A stretch of DNA of 64,000 nucleotides from positions 1 through 64,000 of the forward strand of contig NZ_JAHWDF010000005.1 of assembly GCF_019311235.1 (NCBI RefSeq). Direction: 5' to 3'. The translations under genes were made by a program, and so were the position numbers. This DNA comes from Mesonia aestuariivivens. Its GTDB lineage: Bacteria; Bacteroidota; Bacteroidia; Flavobacteriales; Flavobacteriaceae. The notes under the pieces were generated by a model, which searched no databases, was not told where the DNA came from, and saw only the letters and a program-made list of their open reading frames with translations. Within the stretch, counting starts at the first letter, position 1. Each line of letters begins with the position of its first letter. Positions 28,944 through 37,962 of this stretch are shown here, piece by piece.

Positions 28944-28963
28944 TTCTTATTTTTATTAAATAA

Positions 28964-28999
28964 ATTCCTTTTATTAAATTTTTGATAAAAGGATTTTTT
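28964..28999 (+). terminator. Terminator after the DUF2945 gene
   Basis: TCCTTTTAT and the pairing arm ATAAAAGGA enclose an AT-rich loop and are followed by six T residues. It isolates the downstream TetR operon. Confidence 0.78.
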
Positions 29000-29023
29000 A
29001 TATCTTTAATTAAAATGAAAGTA

Positions 29024-29045
29024 TTACTTTTGCTTTTGTAAGTAA
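29024..29045 (+). promoter_or_regulatory. TetR operon -7 element within an inverted repeat
   Basis: TACTTTTG at 29025-29032 is a good -7 box; the -33 box is weak (TTTA at 29005-29008). The inverted repeat TTACTT-N10-AAGTAA (29024-29029 with 29040-29045) covers this box and the expected transcript start, 12 bases before the TetR start codon. It is a candidate autoregulatory operator. Confidence 0.5.
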
Positions 29046-29056
29046 AAATTTTATAG

Positions 29057-29734
29057 ATGAACATACCACTTTCAAACCTAACCTTAAAAATACCAGAGAA
29101 TATCTATATTAAAGATCCTCAATCTTCAAAATTGGGAAGAAGAATTTTAGAATATTCAATACAAATTATAAGACAAGAAGGTTTAGAGAAGTTTACATTT
29201 AAAAAATTAGCAGATGAGATAAGTTCTAACGAGAGTTCAGTTTATCGCTATTTTGAAAATAAACATATGCTTATGCTTTATCTAATTTCTTGGTATTGGG
29301 GATGGTTAGAATATAAATTAGTATTTAGAATAAACAACATAGAATATAAAGAAGAAGTTTTAAAGCGTGCCATTACTGTAATTACAGAAACTCCTCAAAA
29401 AGATGAAACCTTCGGGTTTATAAATGAAGAAGAGCTGCACCATATCATTGTACAAGAATATTCTAAAGCTTTTCATACCATAGATATTGATGAGGAAAAT
29501 AAAAATGGATATTTTGCCGTTTACCGAAGATTGGTAGAGCGTTTAGGTGAAATTATTTCAGCATATAACGAAGAGTATGCTTATCCGCTCACTTTAGCAA
29601 ATACAGTACTTCAAGGAGCTTTAAAACAAAATTTCTTAAATCAACATTTTAAACATCTTTCAGACTTTAAATCTTCTGATGAAGAACCGATTACTCAATT
29701 TTTTCAGCATTTAATTTTTAAATCACTTAATTAA
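29057..29734 (+). CDS. TetR/AcrR family transcriptional regulator
   Basis: A 225-residue repressor-like regulator. The DNA-binding domain spans about 26-75: RILEYSIQIIRQEGLEKFTFK, the helix-turn-helix LADEISSNESSVYRYFENKHMLMLYL, and the TetR hallmark YRYF. The remaining 150 residues are a helical ligand-binding domain of no recognised subtype. It is the first gene of a tightly spaced plus-strand run; the ABC-like gene starts 4 bases after its stop. An inverted repeat over the promoter suggests autoregulation. Its ligand may relate to whatever the downstream envelope complex handles. Confidence 0.88.
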   Translation: MNIPLSNLTLKIPENIYIKDPQSSKLGRRILEYSIQIIRQEGLEKFTFKKLADEISSNESSVYRYFENKHMLMLYLISWYWGWLEYKLVFRINNIEYKEEVLKRAITVITETPQKDETFGFINEEELHHIIVQEYSKAFHTIDIDEENKNGYFAVYRRLVERLGEIISAYNEEYAYPLTLANTVLQGALKQNFLNQHFKHLSDFKSSDEEPITQFFQHLIFKSLN

Positions 29735-29738
29735 CTAC

Positions 29739-31340
29739 ATGAGTTCACCAAATCAAATTTCTCCTTGGTCAAAACTCTTCAACCTTCTTAAATTAGAGCG
29801 AAGAGATATTTTACAAGTACTTTATTACGCCATTTTTGCAGGGGCAATAAGTTTAACACTTCCGTTGGGCATTCAGGCAATTATAAATCTTTTGCAAGGA
29901 GCGCAAATTTCTACTTCTTGGATTTTACTAACTGTTTTAGTAACAGTTGCTGTAGGTTTTTTTGGAGTTTTACAATTATTACAGTTAGATATTGTAGAGA
30001 ATATTCAAGAAAAAATATTTGCAAGAGCTTCTTTTGAATTTATTTACAAGTTTCCGAAAATTAGAGTAAGTGAATTAGAAGGTAAGTATCCGCCAGAGCT
30101 TTCTAATCGGTTTTTTGATGTAATAACCTTACAAAAAGGAATGGAGAAACTTCTATTAGATTTTCCTGCAGCGGTCATTCAAATTGTATTTGGTTTAATA
30201 TTACTTTCAGTTTACCACCCTTTCTTTATAGGAATGGGAATTGTGTTGGTGATTCTTCTTTATATTTTTTTCAAAATAAGTTTAGAAAAAGCTGTAAGTA
30301 CAAGCATTCAAGAATCTAAAGCTAAGTATCAAACAGTTTTTTGGATACAGCAAGTGGCTGCAAATTTTAAGACTTTTAAAAATACGCCTAATGAATATGA
30401 ACAAGAACGAAATAATGAATATGTAGAAAAGTATTTAAATTATCGTCAAAAGCACTTTAAGGTAGTTAAAAATCAATTTAAACAATTGGTCGTTTTTAAA
30501 GTAATTCTCACACTAGGTTTATTGCTAATTGGTGGTTTATTGGTACTCAATCAGCAAATGAATATTGGGCAGTTTGTGGCCTCAGAAATTATTATTGTTC
30601 TTATTATTAATTCTATAGATAAAATAGGTTTTAGTTTAGAAACTATTTACGATGTGGTTACTGCAGTTGAAAAAATAGATGAGGTTAGTTCAAAAAAAAT
30701 AGATAGAAAGGCTCCCGTAAACACCACAAGTTTAACAATTTTCCCTATTGAAACTGAAGACTTAGAAATTAACCACAAGCCAATTAATAATATTAGAGTA
30801 GAAAAAGGCGATTTATTAAATATAGTTGGTAACCATCTTCAAATTTATGATCTTTTTCATTTTTTTGGAGGAATGAAAAGAGTTTCAAATGGAAAAATAT
30901 ACCTAGACCGTAAAGAAATTTCGAGCATTAATTTAGATAGCTATAGAAGAAAAATAGGTTTAGTTTTAAATTCTAATTACTTGTTTGAAGGTACGATCTG
31001 GCAAAATTTAACTTTAAACAACCATTCACTTACAGAAGATGAGGTGTATGATTTATTAGAAAATTTTGGAGTTTTAGAAGAAATTAAACACCTGCCAGAA
31101 ACAATAAATACCTACGTATTTTCAGGAACAAAAATGTTAAGTCATGTGCTTACGCAAAAAATTTGCTTAATTAGGGTTTTATTAAAATTACCAGAATTAC
31201 TATTAATTGAAGAAGAATTTATTTTCTCTAATGAAGATATTAACACCTTGATGAAGTTTGCAGAAAGAACTAAAATGACCGTACTTTTAGCCAGCAAAGA
31301 GAAAATGAATAGTGAGTTAAAAGAAGTAGAATTAAACTAA
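29739..31340 (+). CDS. ABC-exporter-like membrane protein with degenerate ATPase domain
   Basis: A 533-residue protein with the fold plan of a type I ABC exporter. Six membrane helices lie at about 27-50, 61-83, 143-160, 163-180, 252-271 and 279-297, followed by a nucleotide-binding-like domain at 340-533. The ATPase motifs are lost. The Walker A place reads VGNHLQIYD (363-371), with no GKS/T. The Q-loop VPQ is VLN (409-411). The signature place is FSGTK (461-465). Walker B ends LLLIEE (487-492), with Glu for Asp. The H-loop His is Ser519. The fold-level pattern (GKIYLDRKEISSINLDSYRRKIGLVL and LFEGTIWQNL) is still clear and the frame is intact, so it is not a recent frameshift. No peptidase C39 domain is present. 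It probably acts with the HlyD and TolC proteins encoded next to it. Confidence 0.85.
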   Translation: MSSPNQISPWSKLFNLLKLERRDILQVLYYAIFAGAISLTLPLGIQAIINLLQGAQISTSWILLTVLVTVAVGFFGVLQLLQLDIVENIQEKIFARASFEFIYKFPKIRVSELEGKYPPELSNRFFDVITLQKGMEKLLLDFPAAVIQIVFGLILLSVYHPFFIGMGIVLVILLYIFFKISLEKAVSTSIQESKAKYQTVFWIQQVAANFKTFKNTPNEYEQERNNEYVEKYLNYRQKHFKVVKNQFKQLVVFKVILTLGLLLIGGLLVLNQQMNIGQFVASEIIIVLIINSIDKIGFSLETIYDVVTAVEKIDEVSSKKIDRKAPVNTTSLTIFPIETEDLEINHKPINNIRVEKGDLLNIVGNHLQIYDLFHFFGGMKRVSNGKIYLDRKEISSINLDSYRRKIGLVLNSNYLFEGTIWQNLTLNNHSLTEDEVYDLLENFGVLEEIKHLPETINTYVFSGTKMLSHVLTQKICLIRVLLKLPELLLIEEEFIFSNEDINTLMKFAERTKMTVLLASKEKMNSELKEVELN

Positions 31341-31350
31341 AGAAATTACA

Positions 31351-32709
31351 ATGTTAAATTTATCAAATAGTGAAACAGATGGCAATGTAAACTTCTCGAA
31401 GTTTAAAGCTTATTCTTCTATTGTAAATAAAAGTGTGCACCGTTTACTTTCTAAAATCTTATTAGTTTTTAGTATTTTCTTGATTATATTATTGTTTTTC
31501 CCATGGACGCAGACCATAGAAAGTAAAGGGTATGTAACTACTTTAAGACCGGGACAACGACCACAAACCCTTCAATCTCCAATCCCAGGAAAAATTGAAG
31601 AATGGTATGTGAGCGAAGGAGATTATGTAGAAAAAGGAGATACTATTTTACGAATTTCAGAAGTGAAAGATCAATATTTTGATCCCAAGTTATTAGAAAG
31701 AACTGGAGATCAGATTAATTCTAAAGCTAACTCGGTAAAAGCTTATGAGCAAAAAACAGAAGCCTTAAGAGATCAATTAGCTTCTGCTAGACAAGAAAGA
31801 GTTTTGAAATTAGAACAGACAAAAAATAAATTGAAGCAGGCTAAACTTAAAATTGTAAGTGATAGTATTTCTCTCAAAGCTTCTGAGGTTAATCTGAGTA
31901 TTGCTATTAAACAATATGACCGTATAAAAGAGTTATATGAAGAAGGCTTAAAATCTAGATTAGATTATGAGACCAAGCAATCTAAGCTTCAAGAAACTCA
32001 AGCCAAAGTAATAGATCTAGAAAGCAAATTATTAACCAGTAAAAATGAACTGCTTAATGCACGTATGGAGGTAAATCGTATTGAAGCAGAATACGCTAAT
32101 AAAATAAGTAAAATTGAAAGTGATATTTCAACCACAATTTCTACTCGATTAGACACACAAGTACAGGTAAGTAAGCTTGAAAATTCGTTAAGCAATTACG
32201 AAATTAGACGCGGACTTTACTTTATACAAGCTCCATTAGACGGTTATATAAATAAAGCAATCATCTCTGGGATAGGAGAAACCTTTAAAGAAGGAGAGAA
32301 GTTAGTAAATATTATGCCAAAATCTTTTGAGATTGCTGTAGAAACTTATGTAGATCCTATAGATCTGCCATTATTAGGAGTAGGAGATCACATACGCGTA
32401 CAGTTTGATGGTTGGCCTGCAATTGTATTTAGTGGTTGGCCAAATGCCTCTTATGGTACGTATGGTGGTAAAGTTGTAGCTATAGAAAATTTTATTAGCG
32501 ATAATGGGAAATATAGAATTCTCTTAGCTCCAGATCCTGAAAACGAACATGATTGGCCAGATGCATTAAGAGTAGGTTCTGGAGCGAGAACCATGGCGCT
32601 TTTAGAAGACGTTCCTATTTGGTATGAACTCTGGAGAAAATTAAATGGTTTTCCTCCTAATTATTACCCTAAGTCACAACAAAAAGAAACTGACAAAAAA
32701 TCGAAATAG
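31351..32709 (+). CDS. HlyD-family periplasmic adaptor protein
   Basis: A 452-residue membrane fusion protein. One inner-membrane helix is at about 32-52. A lipoyl half-domain follows (SPIPGKIEEWYVSEGDYVEKGDTIL, near 76-100), then a long coiled-coil hairpin (about 125-270) that would reach the TolC tip. The second lipoyl half (YFIQAPLDGYINKAI) and a beta-barrel region with DPIDLPLLGVGDHIRVQFDGWP come next. It would bridge the inner-membrane ABC-like protein and the outer-membrane channel. It starts 10 bases after the ABC-like gene and ends 3 bases before the TolC-like gene. Confidence 0.92.
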   Translation: MLNLSNSETDGNVNFSKFKAYSSIVNKSVHRLLSKILLVFSIFLIILLFFPWTQTIESKGYVTTLRPGQRPQTLQSPIPGKIEEWYVSEGDYVEKGDTILRISEVKDQYFDPKLLERTGDQINSKANSVKAYEQKTEALRDQLASARQERVLKLEQTKNKLKQAKLKIVSDSISLKASEVNLSIAIKQYDRIKELYEEGLKSRLDYETKQSKLQETQAKVIDLESKLLTSKNELLNARMEVNRIEAEYANKISKIESDISTTISTRLDTQVQVSKLENSLSNYEIRRGLYFIQAPLDGYINKAIISGIGETFKEGEKLVNIMPKSFEIAVETYVDPIDLPLLGVGDHIRVQFDGWPAIVFSGWPNASYGTYGGKVVAIENFISDNGKYRILLAPDPENEHDWPDALRVGSGARTMALLEDVPIWYELWRKLNGFPPNYYPKSQQKETDKKSK

Positions 32710-32712
32710 AAT

Positions 32713-34134
32713 ATGATGAAATATTTTAATTTATTTTTATACATACTCTTACCGTTTTTTTGTTTTGCCCAAGAAGCTAATACCTTAGAAAAAGCAGAGC
32801 ATATTTTTTCTTTAGAAGAATTTTTGGCGATGGTGAAAAAACATCATCCGGTGGTCGCTCAGGCTAATCTTAAAATCTCTGAAGCCGAAGCAAAATTATT
32901 AAAAGCAAGAGGTTCTTTCGATCCTAAATTAGAAGGAGGGGTGAAAGAAAAAAATTATAATGGTACCGAGTATTATTCATTGTGGAATGGAAGTTTTACA
33001 ATACCTACTTGGTATGGGATAGATGTAAAAGCAGATTACGAACAAAATGAAGGTTATTATTTAAACGGCCAAAATACAACACCAGAAGATGGTATTTTTA
33101 GTGCAGGAGTAAGTGTTAGTGTTCTAAAAGGTCTACTTTATAACGACAGAATGAACTCGGTAAGACAAGCAAAAATACTTCAAAATCAAAATGAAGTAGA
33201 GCGCGATATTTTAGTGAATTCAATTTTAACTGAAGCAACCAAAGCTTATGCAGATTGGAAGCTTTATTATGAAAATAAAACTGTCTTTGAAGATTTTTTA
33301 AATAACGCTCAAATACGCTTTAATGGAATTTCTAGGTCTAGTGAACTAGGCGAGACGAGAGCTATAGATACGGTAGAAACAAAAATATTTTTACGTTCGC
33401 GAGAATTAGATTTAAAACAGGCTAATCTTCAACTTCAGAAAGCAAAACTAAATTTATCTAATTATTTATGGGTAGACAAACTACCAGTAGAACTAGAAAA
33501 TAATCTCATTCCGCAGATTTCAGAAGAAAATATGTTGGCTAATTTAGGGATAGATAGTTATTTTGGAAATGCAGAAAACCTATCCAATCATCCAGAATTA
33601 CGTTCTCTAGAATACGATTTGCAATCATACGATTTAGATATCAAGTTAGGTAAAAATAACCTTATGCCAACTTTAGATGTGGAGTATAGGTTTCTAACAG
33701 AAAATGTAGATCGGGCTAACTCTTTAAATACCAATAATTATAAAGCAGGCGTAAAATTGAAGTTTCCTTTGTTTTTACGTAAAGAGCGAGGAGATTTACG
33801 CATAGCAAAAATAAAAAGAGAAAATACAGAATATAAATTTGATCAAAAAAAGTGGACACTTAAAAATAAAATTAAAGCTACAGAGCAAGAAATTATAAGT
33901 TTAAAAGAGCAATTAGAAATCATTGAAAATATTGTGGCAGATAGCCAAACGATGGTGGTTTCTGAACGCCGTTTGTTTGATTTGGGAGAAAGCTCCATAT
34001 TTTTAATTAATTCAAGAGAAAATAAACTTATAGATGTGCAGTTGAAGCAAAACAAGATTCAGAATACCTATTTTAAAGCAGCAGCAAAACTCTTTGAAAA
34101 TCTTCGCCTGAATTTATTAGATGAAGCGGAATAA
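32713..34134 (+). CDS. TolC-family outer-membrane protein
   Basis: A 473-residue outer-membrane efflux protein. The signal peptide is about 20 residues, ending near CFAQEA. Two repeats of the TolC helical and beta-strand pattern follow: LEEFLAMVKKHHPVVAQANLKISEAEAKLLKARGSFDPKL at the start of repeat one, and NHPELRSLEYDLQSYDLDIKLGKNNLMPTLDVEY at the start of repeat two. Two ATG codons stand in tandem (32713 and 32716). It is the last gene of the TetR/ABC-like/HlyD/TolC run; the gap to the next gene is 42 bases, with a T-run but no hairpin. Confidence 0.91.
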   Translation: MMKYFNLFLYILLPFFCFAQEANTLEKAEHIFSLEEFLAMVKKHHPVVAQANLKISEAEAKLLKARGSFDPKLEGGVKEKNYNGTEYYSLWNGSFTIPTWYGIDVKADYEQNEGYYLNGQNTTPEDGIFSAGVSVSVLKGLLYNDRMNSVRQAKILQNQNEVERDILVNSILTEATKAYADWKLYYENKTVFEDFLNNAQIRFNGISRSSELGETRAIDTVETKIFLRSRELDLKQANLQLQKAKLNLSNYLWVDKLPVELENNLIPQISEENMLANLGIDSYFGNAENLSNHPELRSLEYDLQSYDLDIKLGKNNLMPTLDVEYRFLTENVDRANSLNTNNYKAGVKLKFPLFLRKERGDLRIAKIKRENTEYKFDQKKWTLKNKIKATEQEIISLKEQLEIIENIVADSQTMVVSERRLFDLGESSIFLINSRENKLIDVQLKQNKIQNTYFKAAAKLFENLRLNLLDEAE

Positions 34135-34176
34135 CTGCATTTTTTTTTGTAAATTTTCACTGAAAAAATAACTGTT

Positions 34177-34794
34177 ATGGCAGAACTTATAAAAATTTAC
34201 GAAGAAAACCCAAACCCTAAAGAAATTGAAAAAATTGTAAAAGTATTAAAGAAAGGTGGACTTATTATTTACCCTACTGATACGGTTTATGGTTTAGGTT
34301 GTGATATTAATAATCACACAGCATTAGAGAAAATCGCTCAAATTAAAGGCATTAAATTAGAAAACGCTAATTTATCATTTATTTGCGAAAACCTGAGTAA
34401 TCTTTCAGAATACGCGAAGCAAATAGATAATAACACGTTTAAAATTTTAAAAAGAAATTTACCAGGACCCTACACATTTATTTTACATGGGAGTAATAAT
34501 TTACCTTCTGTCTTTAAAAAGAAAAAAACAGTAGGTATTCGTGTTCCTAATAATTCTATTTGTCAGGCTATTGTAAGTAAATTGGGCAATCCAATTGTTT
34601 CTACCTCTATTAAAGATGAAGATGAAGTGGTAGAATATACAACAGACCCAGAGTTAATTGCAGAAAAGTGGGATAAATTAGTGGATATTGTTGTAGATGG
34701 TGGTTTTGGAGATAACGTTGCCTCTACAGTGATTGATTTAACTGAGGGAGAACCTGAAGTAATAAGAGAAGGAAAAGGAGACTTAACTTTGTAA
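34177..34794 (+). CDS. YciO/YrdC/Sua5-family protein
   Basis: A 205-residue single-domain member of the Sua5/YrdC/YciO superfamily, whose best-known members make threonylcarbamoyl-AMP for t6A in tRNA. IIYPTDTVYGLGCDI (25-39) opens the domain; PGPYTFIL, VGIRVPNNSICQAI and GNPIVSTSI follow. The region after KGIK lacks the usual R-P-x-x-x-P-L-S of TsaC and resembles the YciO branch. In E. coli YciO does not replace TsaC, so this may not be the housekeeping t6A enzyme. It may share the preceding operon's transcript. The gene ends at a bidirectional terminator. Confidence 0.83.
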   Translation: MAELIKIYEENPNPKEIEKIVKVLKKGGLIIYPTDTVYGLGCDINNHTALEKIAQIKGIKLENANLSFICENLSNLSEYAKQIDNNTFKILKRNLPGPYTFILHGSNNLPSVFKKKKTVGIRVPNNSICQAIVSKLGNPIVSTSIKDEDEVVEYTTDPELIAEKWDKLVDIVVDGGFGDNVASTVIDLTEGEPEVIREGKGDLTL

Positions 34795-34815
34795 GCTCAT
34801 CTCCTTTTTAATATA

Positions 34816-34860
34816 AATAATGGATAATTTGATTATACCGAATTATCCATTATTTTTTTT
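34816..34860. terminator. Bidirectional terminator overlapping the acs 3' end
   Basis: A perfect 14-base-pair stem (34816-34829 with 34841-34854) with an 11-base loop is followed by a T-run. The acs stop codon (34833-34835) sits in the loop and the last codons of acs form the right arm, so the hairpin doubles as coding sequence. Confidence 0.85.
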
Positions 34861-36746
34861 ACAGTATCACCATTTTCTAAAGTAGAAATATCACCTAAAT
34901 CATTGTTTTGATGCGCTGCAATTTTTCTTAAAATACGACGCATAATCTTACCGCTTCTCGTTTTAGGAAGATCCGATACAAACTGAATTTTTTCTGGTTT
35001 AGCAATGGGACCAACAACATTGGCAATTTGCTTTTTTATTTGTTTTTTTAATTTTTCGGAAGCATCATTTTTATTAAATAAAGTAACAAAAGCATATAAA
35101 GCGTTACCTTTTATATCGTGCGGAAAAGTTACGATGGCGCTTTCTGCGACTTTTTCATGATCGTTAATAGCGTTCTCGATAGTGGCTGTACCCAGATTAT
35201 AACCAGAAACAATAACCACATCATCAACGCGACCAGTTATTCTATAATTTCCAGAAGCATCTCGGTAGGCGGCATCACCAGTAAAATACATCCCTTCATA
35301 TAGAGAAAAATATATCTTTTTATAAAGTTCGTGATTATTCCAAATTGTTCTGGCTATAGCAGGCCAAGGTGATTTAATAGCTAATTTCCCTTCTGCTGGT
35401 TGATTGTTAAATTCAATTTCATTTCCCTCTTCGTCCATCAAAGCAGTTTGCACACCTGGCAATGGTAAGGTAGCAAAAGTTGGGCGAGTAGCGGTTACTC
35501 CTGCAATGGGCGAAATCATTATCGTTCCTGTTTCGGTTTGCCACCACGTGTCTACAATGGGGCAATTCCCTTTTCCTATATGATCATTAAACCAATGCCA
35601 AGCTTCAGCATTAATAGGTTCTCCCACAGACCCCAAAACTTTTAAAGAGCTAATATCATGCTTTTCTATATGAGAAACAGATTGTTTTGCTAATGCCCTG
35701 ATAGCGGTGGGCACAGTATAAAATTGAGTGATTTTATATTTTTCTATAATTTCCCAAAACCGATTATAATCTGGATAACTGGGAACTCCCTCAAACATAA
35801 TAGTCGTTGCTCCTGCAGCTAACGGACCGTAAACTACATAAGAGTGACCGGTGATCCAACCAATATCAGCAGAGCACCAGTAAATATCATCTTTACTTGG
35901 TTGAAATACATTTTGAAAACTAAATGCTGTTCCTACCATATAACCGCCAGTAGTATGTACCATCCCTTTTGGTTTTCCTGTAGCGCCAGAAGTATATAAA
36001 ATAAATAAAGGATCTTCAGCATCCATTACCTCTGCCTCATGATCACTATAAGCATGTTGAAGTTCATCAAACCAAAATTTATCTCGACCTTCTTTCATAG
36101 GCGTAGGGTTTAGTGTTCTTCGGTATACAATTACGGTTTCTATAGTCGTGGTTTCTTGTAAAGCTTGATCACAAATTTCTTTTAATTCTACAGATTTTCT
36201 TCCGCGGTAATAATTATTAGCTGTAATAAGCATTTTACATTCAGCATCATTAATTCTACTGGCTAATGCATGACTAGAAAAGCCTGCAAATACAATAGAG
36301 TGAATAGCGCCTATTCTAGCGCAAGCTAACATAGCCACGGTAAGCTCGGGAATCATAGGCATGTAAATACAAACACGATCTCCTTTTTTTATCCCATTAT
36401 TTTGCAATACGTTCGCAAATTGACAAACCTTTACATGTAATTGTTTGTAAGTGATATGTCGAGATTCTTCATTAGGGTCATTTGGTTCCCAAATAATAGC
36501 ATCTTTGTTAGATTGTTTTTCTAAGTGCCTGTCTAAACAGTTTTCTGTAATATTTAGTTTTCCACCTTGAAACCATTTTACTTCAGGTTTTTTAAAATCC
36601 CAACTTAACGTGTGATTCCATTTTTCTTTCCAAATAAAATGATTAGCGACTTGAGACCAAAATTTTTCTGGATTTTCAAGACTTTCTTGATAAGCTTTTT
36701 TGTAGTCGGCAAAAGATTTTATTTGTAGGTTTTCATTAAAATTCAT
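34833..36746 (-). CDS. acs: Acetyl-CoA synthetase
   Basis: Activates acetate to acetyl-CoA through acetyl-AMP. The 637 residues are full length. FILYTSGATGKPKGMVHTTG near 246-265 is the P-loop of adenylate-forming enzymes, VDTWWQTETG near 395-404 gives the acetyl-pocket Trp, YFTGDAA near 488 the ribose Asp, and PKTRSGKIMRRILR near 602-615 the C-terminal catalytic Lys that is acetylated in regulated enzymes. No acetyltransferase gene is adjacent. The last codons fold into a terminator. Confidence 0.96.
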   Translation of the reverse strand: MNFNENLQIKSFADYKKAYQESLENPEKFWSQVANHFIWKEKWNHTLSWDFKKPEVKWFQGGKLNITENCLDRHLEKQSNKDAIIWEPNDPNEESRHITYKQLHVKVCQFANVLQNNGIKKGDRVCIYMPMIPELTVAMLACARIGAIHSIVFAGFSSHALASRINDAECKMLITANNYYRGRKSVELKEICDQALQETTTIETVIVYRRTLNPTPMKEGRDKFWFDELQHAYSDHEAEVMDAEDPLFILYTSGATGKPKGMVHTTGGYMVGTAFSFQNVFQPSKDDIYWCSADIGWITGHSYVVYGPLAAGATTIMFEGVPSYPDYNRFWEIIEKYKITQFYTVPTAIRALAKQSVSHIEKHDISSLKVLGSVGEPINAEAWHWFNDHIGKGNCPIVDTWWQTETGTIMISPIAGVTATRPTFATLPLPGVQTALMDEEGNEIEFNNQPAEGKLAIKSPWPAIARTIWNNHELYKKIYFSLYEGMYFTGDAAYRDASGNYRITGRVDDVVIVSGYNLGTATIENAINDHEKVAESAIVTFPHDIKGNALYAFVTLFNKNDASEKLKKQIKKQIANVVGPIAKPEKIQFVSDLPKTRSGKIMRRILRKIAAHQNNDLGDISTLENGDTVKKIMDNSV

Positions 36747-36865
36747 GAATCACTAGTTTAATCATTTATTTTCTTTCAATTTAAATAAATGAAACCTGCT
36801 TTGCTGTTAAATAAATATAAAAGTTGAAAAGGTTTTTGCTATAGAAAATGCATTTTCTCTTAACA

Positions 36866-37783
36866 TTATAATTCAGATTCTTTGCCCCAGTCTAAGATAT
36901 CTTGTTTTGTCCATAAGAAAGGAAAGAATTTTCGTTGCTGAAATTTAGGGTGAAGGTATTTTTTCCATTGAGAACCACCAGTTGCTGCTTTATTTTCACC
37001 TTTTTTATCTAAATAATGCTCTGCGGTTTTTAAATGAATTAGCGGCCATTCTACATTGTAGCAATGATCGAAATCTCGCATAGCTGTTTTTAAATTTTCA
37101 GAAGGATTTTTAAAAGCAGAAAATTTATCGGCTAAAGTTTTTCCTTTTATTTTTTTAGCAAGCTGAATAAAACTCTCTAAATATTTTTCTTCAAATAATT
37201 GTAGGGTGAGGGTGCTTTTTCCTGTCTCTCGGTTATAACCAGCATCACGCCAATAAATATTTTCAAAATATTCTTCGACGCTAGGTTTTTCACTTAAATG
37301 CTTTTTTCCTTCTTCATTAATGAGATTAATAAGTGGGGTGGTAAAAATTTCTAAATATCTAAATTGCGCACTTTGAAAACCGCTTGCAGGTGCTAGGGTA
37401 GATCTAAATGTATTATATTCGTCATAATCCATCCCGAAACGCATCACGTCAAAAGAATTCATGAGCATGCCCGTATATCTTTTTAATCGAGATACTTTAT
37501 TAATGATGATTTCTTCGGTAAGATTATTGTTACCCGTAAGTTGTTTAAGTTCGTGAATCATCAATTTCAGGAATAATTCGGTAATTTGATGATACATGAT
37601 AAAGATTTCCTCATCAGGGTAATCTGTTCTTGGTTTTTGTAATGAAAGTAAAGAATCGACTTCAATATAATCCCAGTAATTTAGAGGTTTTGCTTGAAGA
37701 AGACCTTTAAGGTAAATTTCAGGCTTTTCACCTAAGTCGTTATATTTCTCTTCAAGTTTCGAGATTAATTCGTCTTTATTCAT
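36866..37783 (-). CDS. kynA: Tryptophan 2,3-dioxygenase
   Basis: Heme enzyme that opens the indole ring of tryptophan, the first step of the kynurenine pathway. The 305 residues contain MYHQITELFLKLMIHEL (63-79), with the active-site His65, FRSTLAPASGFQSAQFR near 127-143, and IHLKTAEHYL near 254-263, whose first His is the expected heme ligand. ATGGSQWKKYLHP follows. A minus-strand TAAATTTG -7 box lies at 37801-37808. Other kynurenine genes are not in the window. Confidence 0.92.
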   Translation of the reverse strand: MNKDELISKLEEKYNDLGEKPEIYLKGLLQAKPLNYWDYIEVDSLLSLQKPRTDYPDEEIFIMYHQITELFLKLMIHELKQLTGNNNLTEEIIINKVSRLKRYTGMLMNSFDVMRFGMDYDEYNTFRSTLAPASGFQSAQFRYLEIFTTPLINLINEEGKKHLSEKPSVEEYFENIYWRDAGYNRETGKSTLTLQLFEEKYLESFIQLAKKIKGKTLADKFSAFKNPSENLKTAMRDFDHCYNVEWPLIHLKTAEHYLDKKGENKAATGGSQWKKYLHPKFQQRKFFPFLWTKQDILDWGKESEL

Positions 37784-37962
37784 ATAATAGGTTTTTACAG
37801 CAAATTTACCAAAATATTAAATTTTATAAGTGGAAGTTATAATTTTATCCAAGATGCATATTATTCATCATTACAGCTTATACTCAAATCAAAACTCTTC
37901 ATCATTTTTGTTAGAAAAACTTTAAGAAACTTGTTACTTTTGTAATTCTTAAATAGATAATT

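Noticed and set aside
29739-31340. ABC-like gene as a frameshifted pseudogene
   Set aside because: The frame is open from end to end, with normal spacing to its neighbours and the fold pattern preserved.
34177-34794. Housekeeping TsaC for t6A synthesis
   Set aside because: The sequence after KGIK resembles the YciO branch, so only the superfamily is called.
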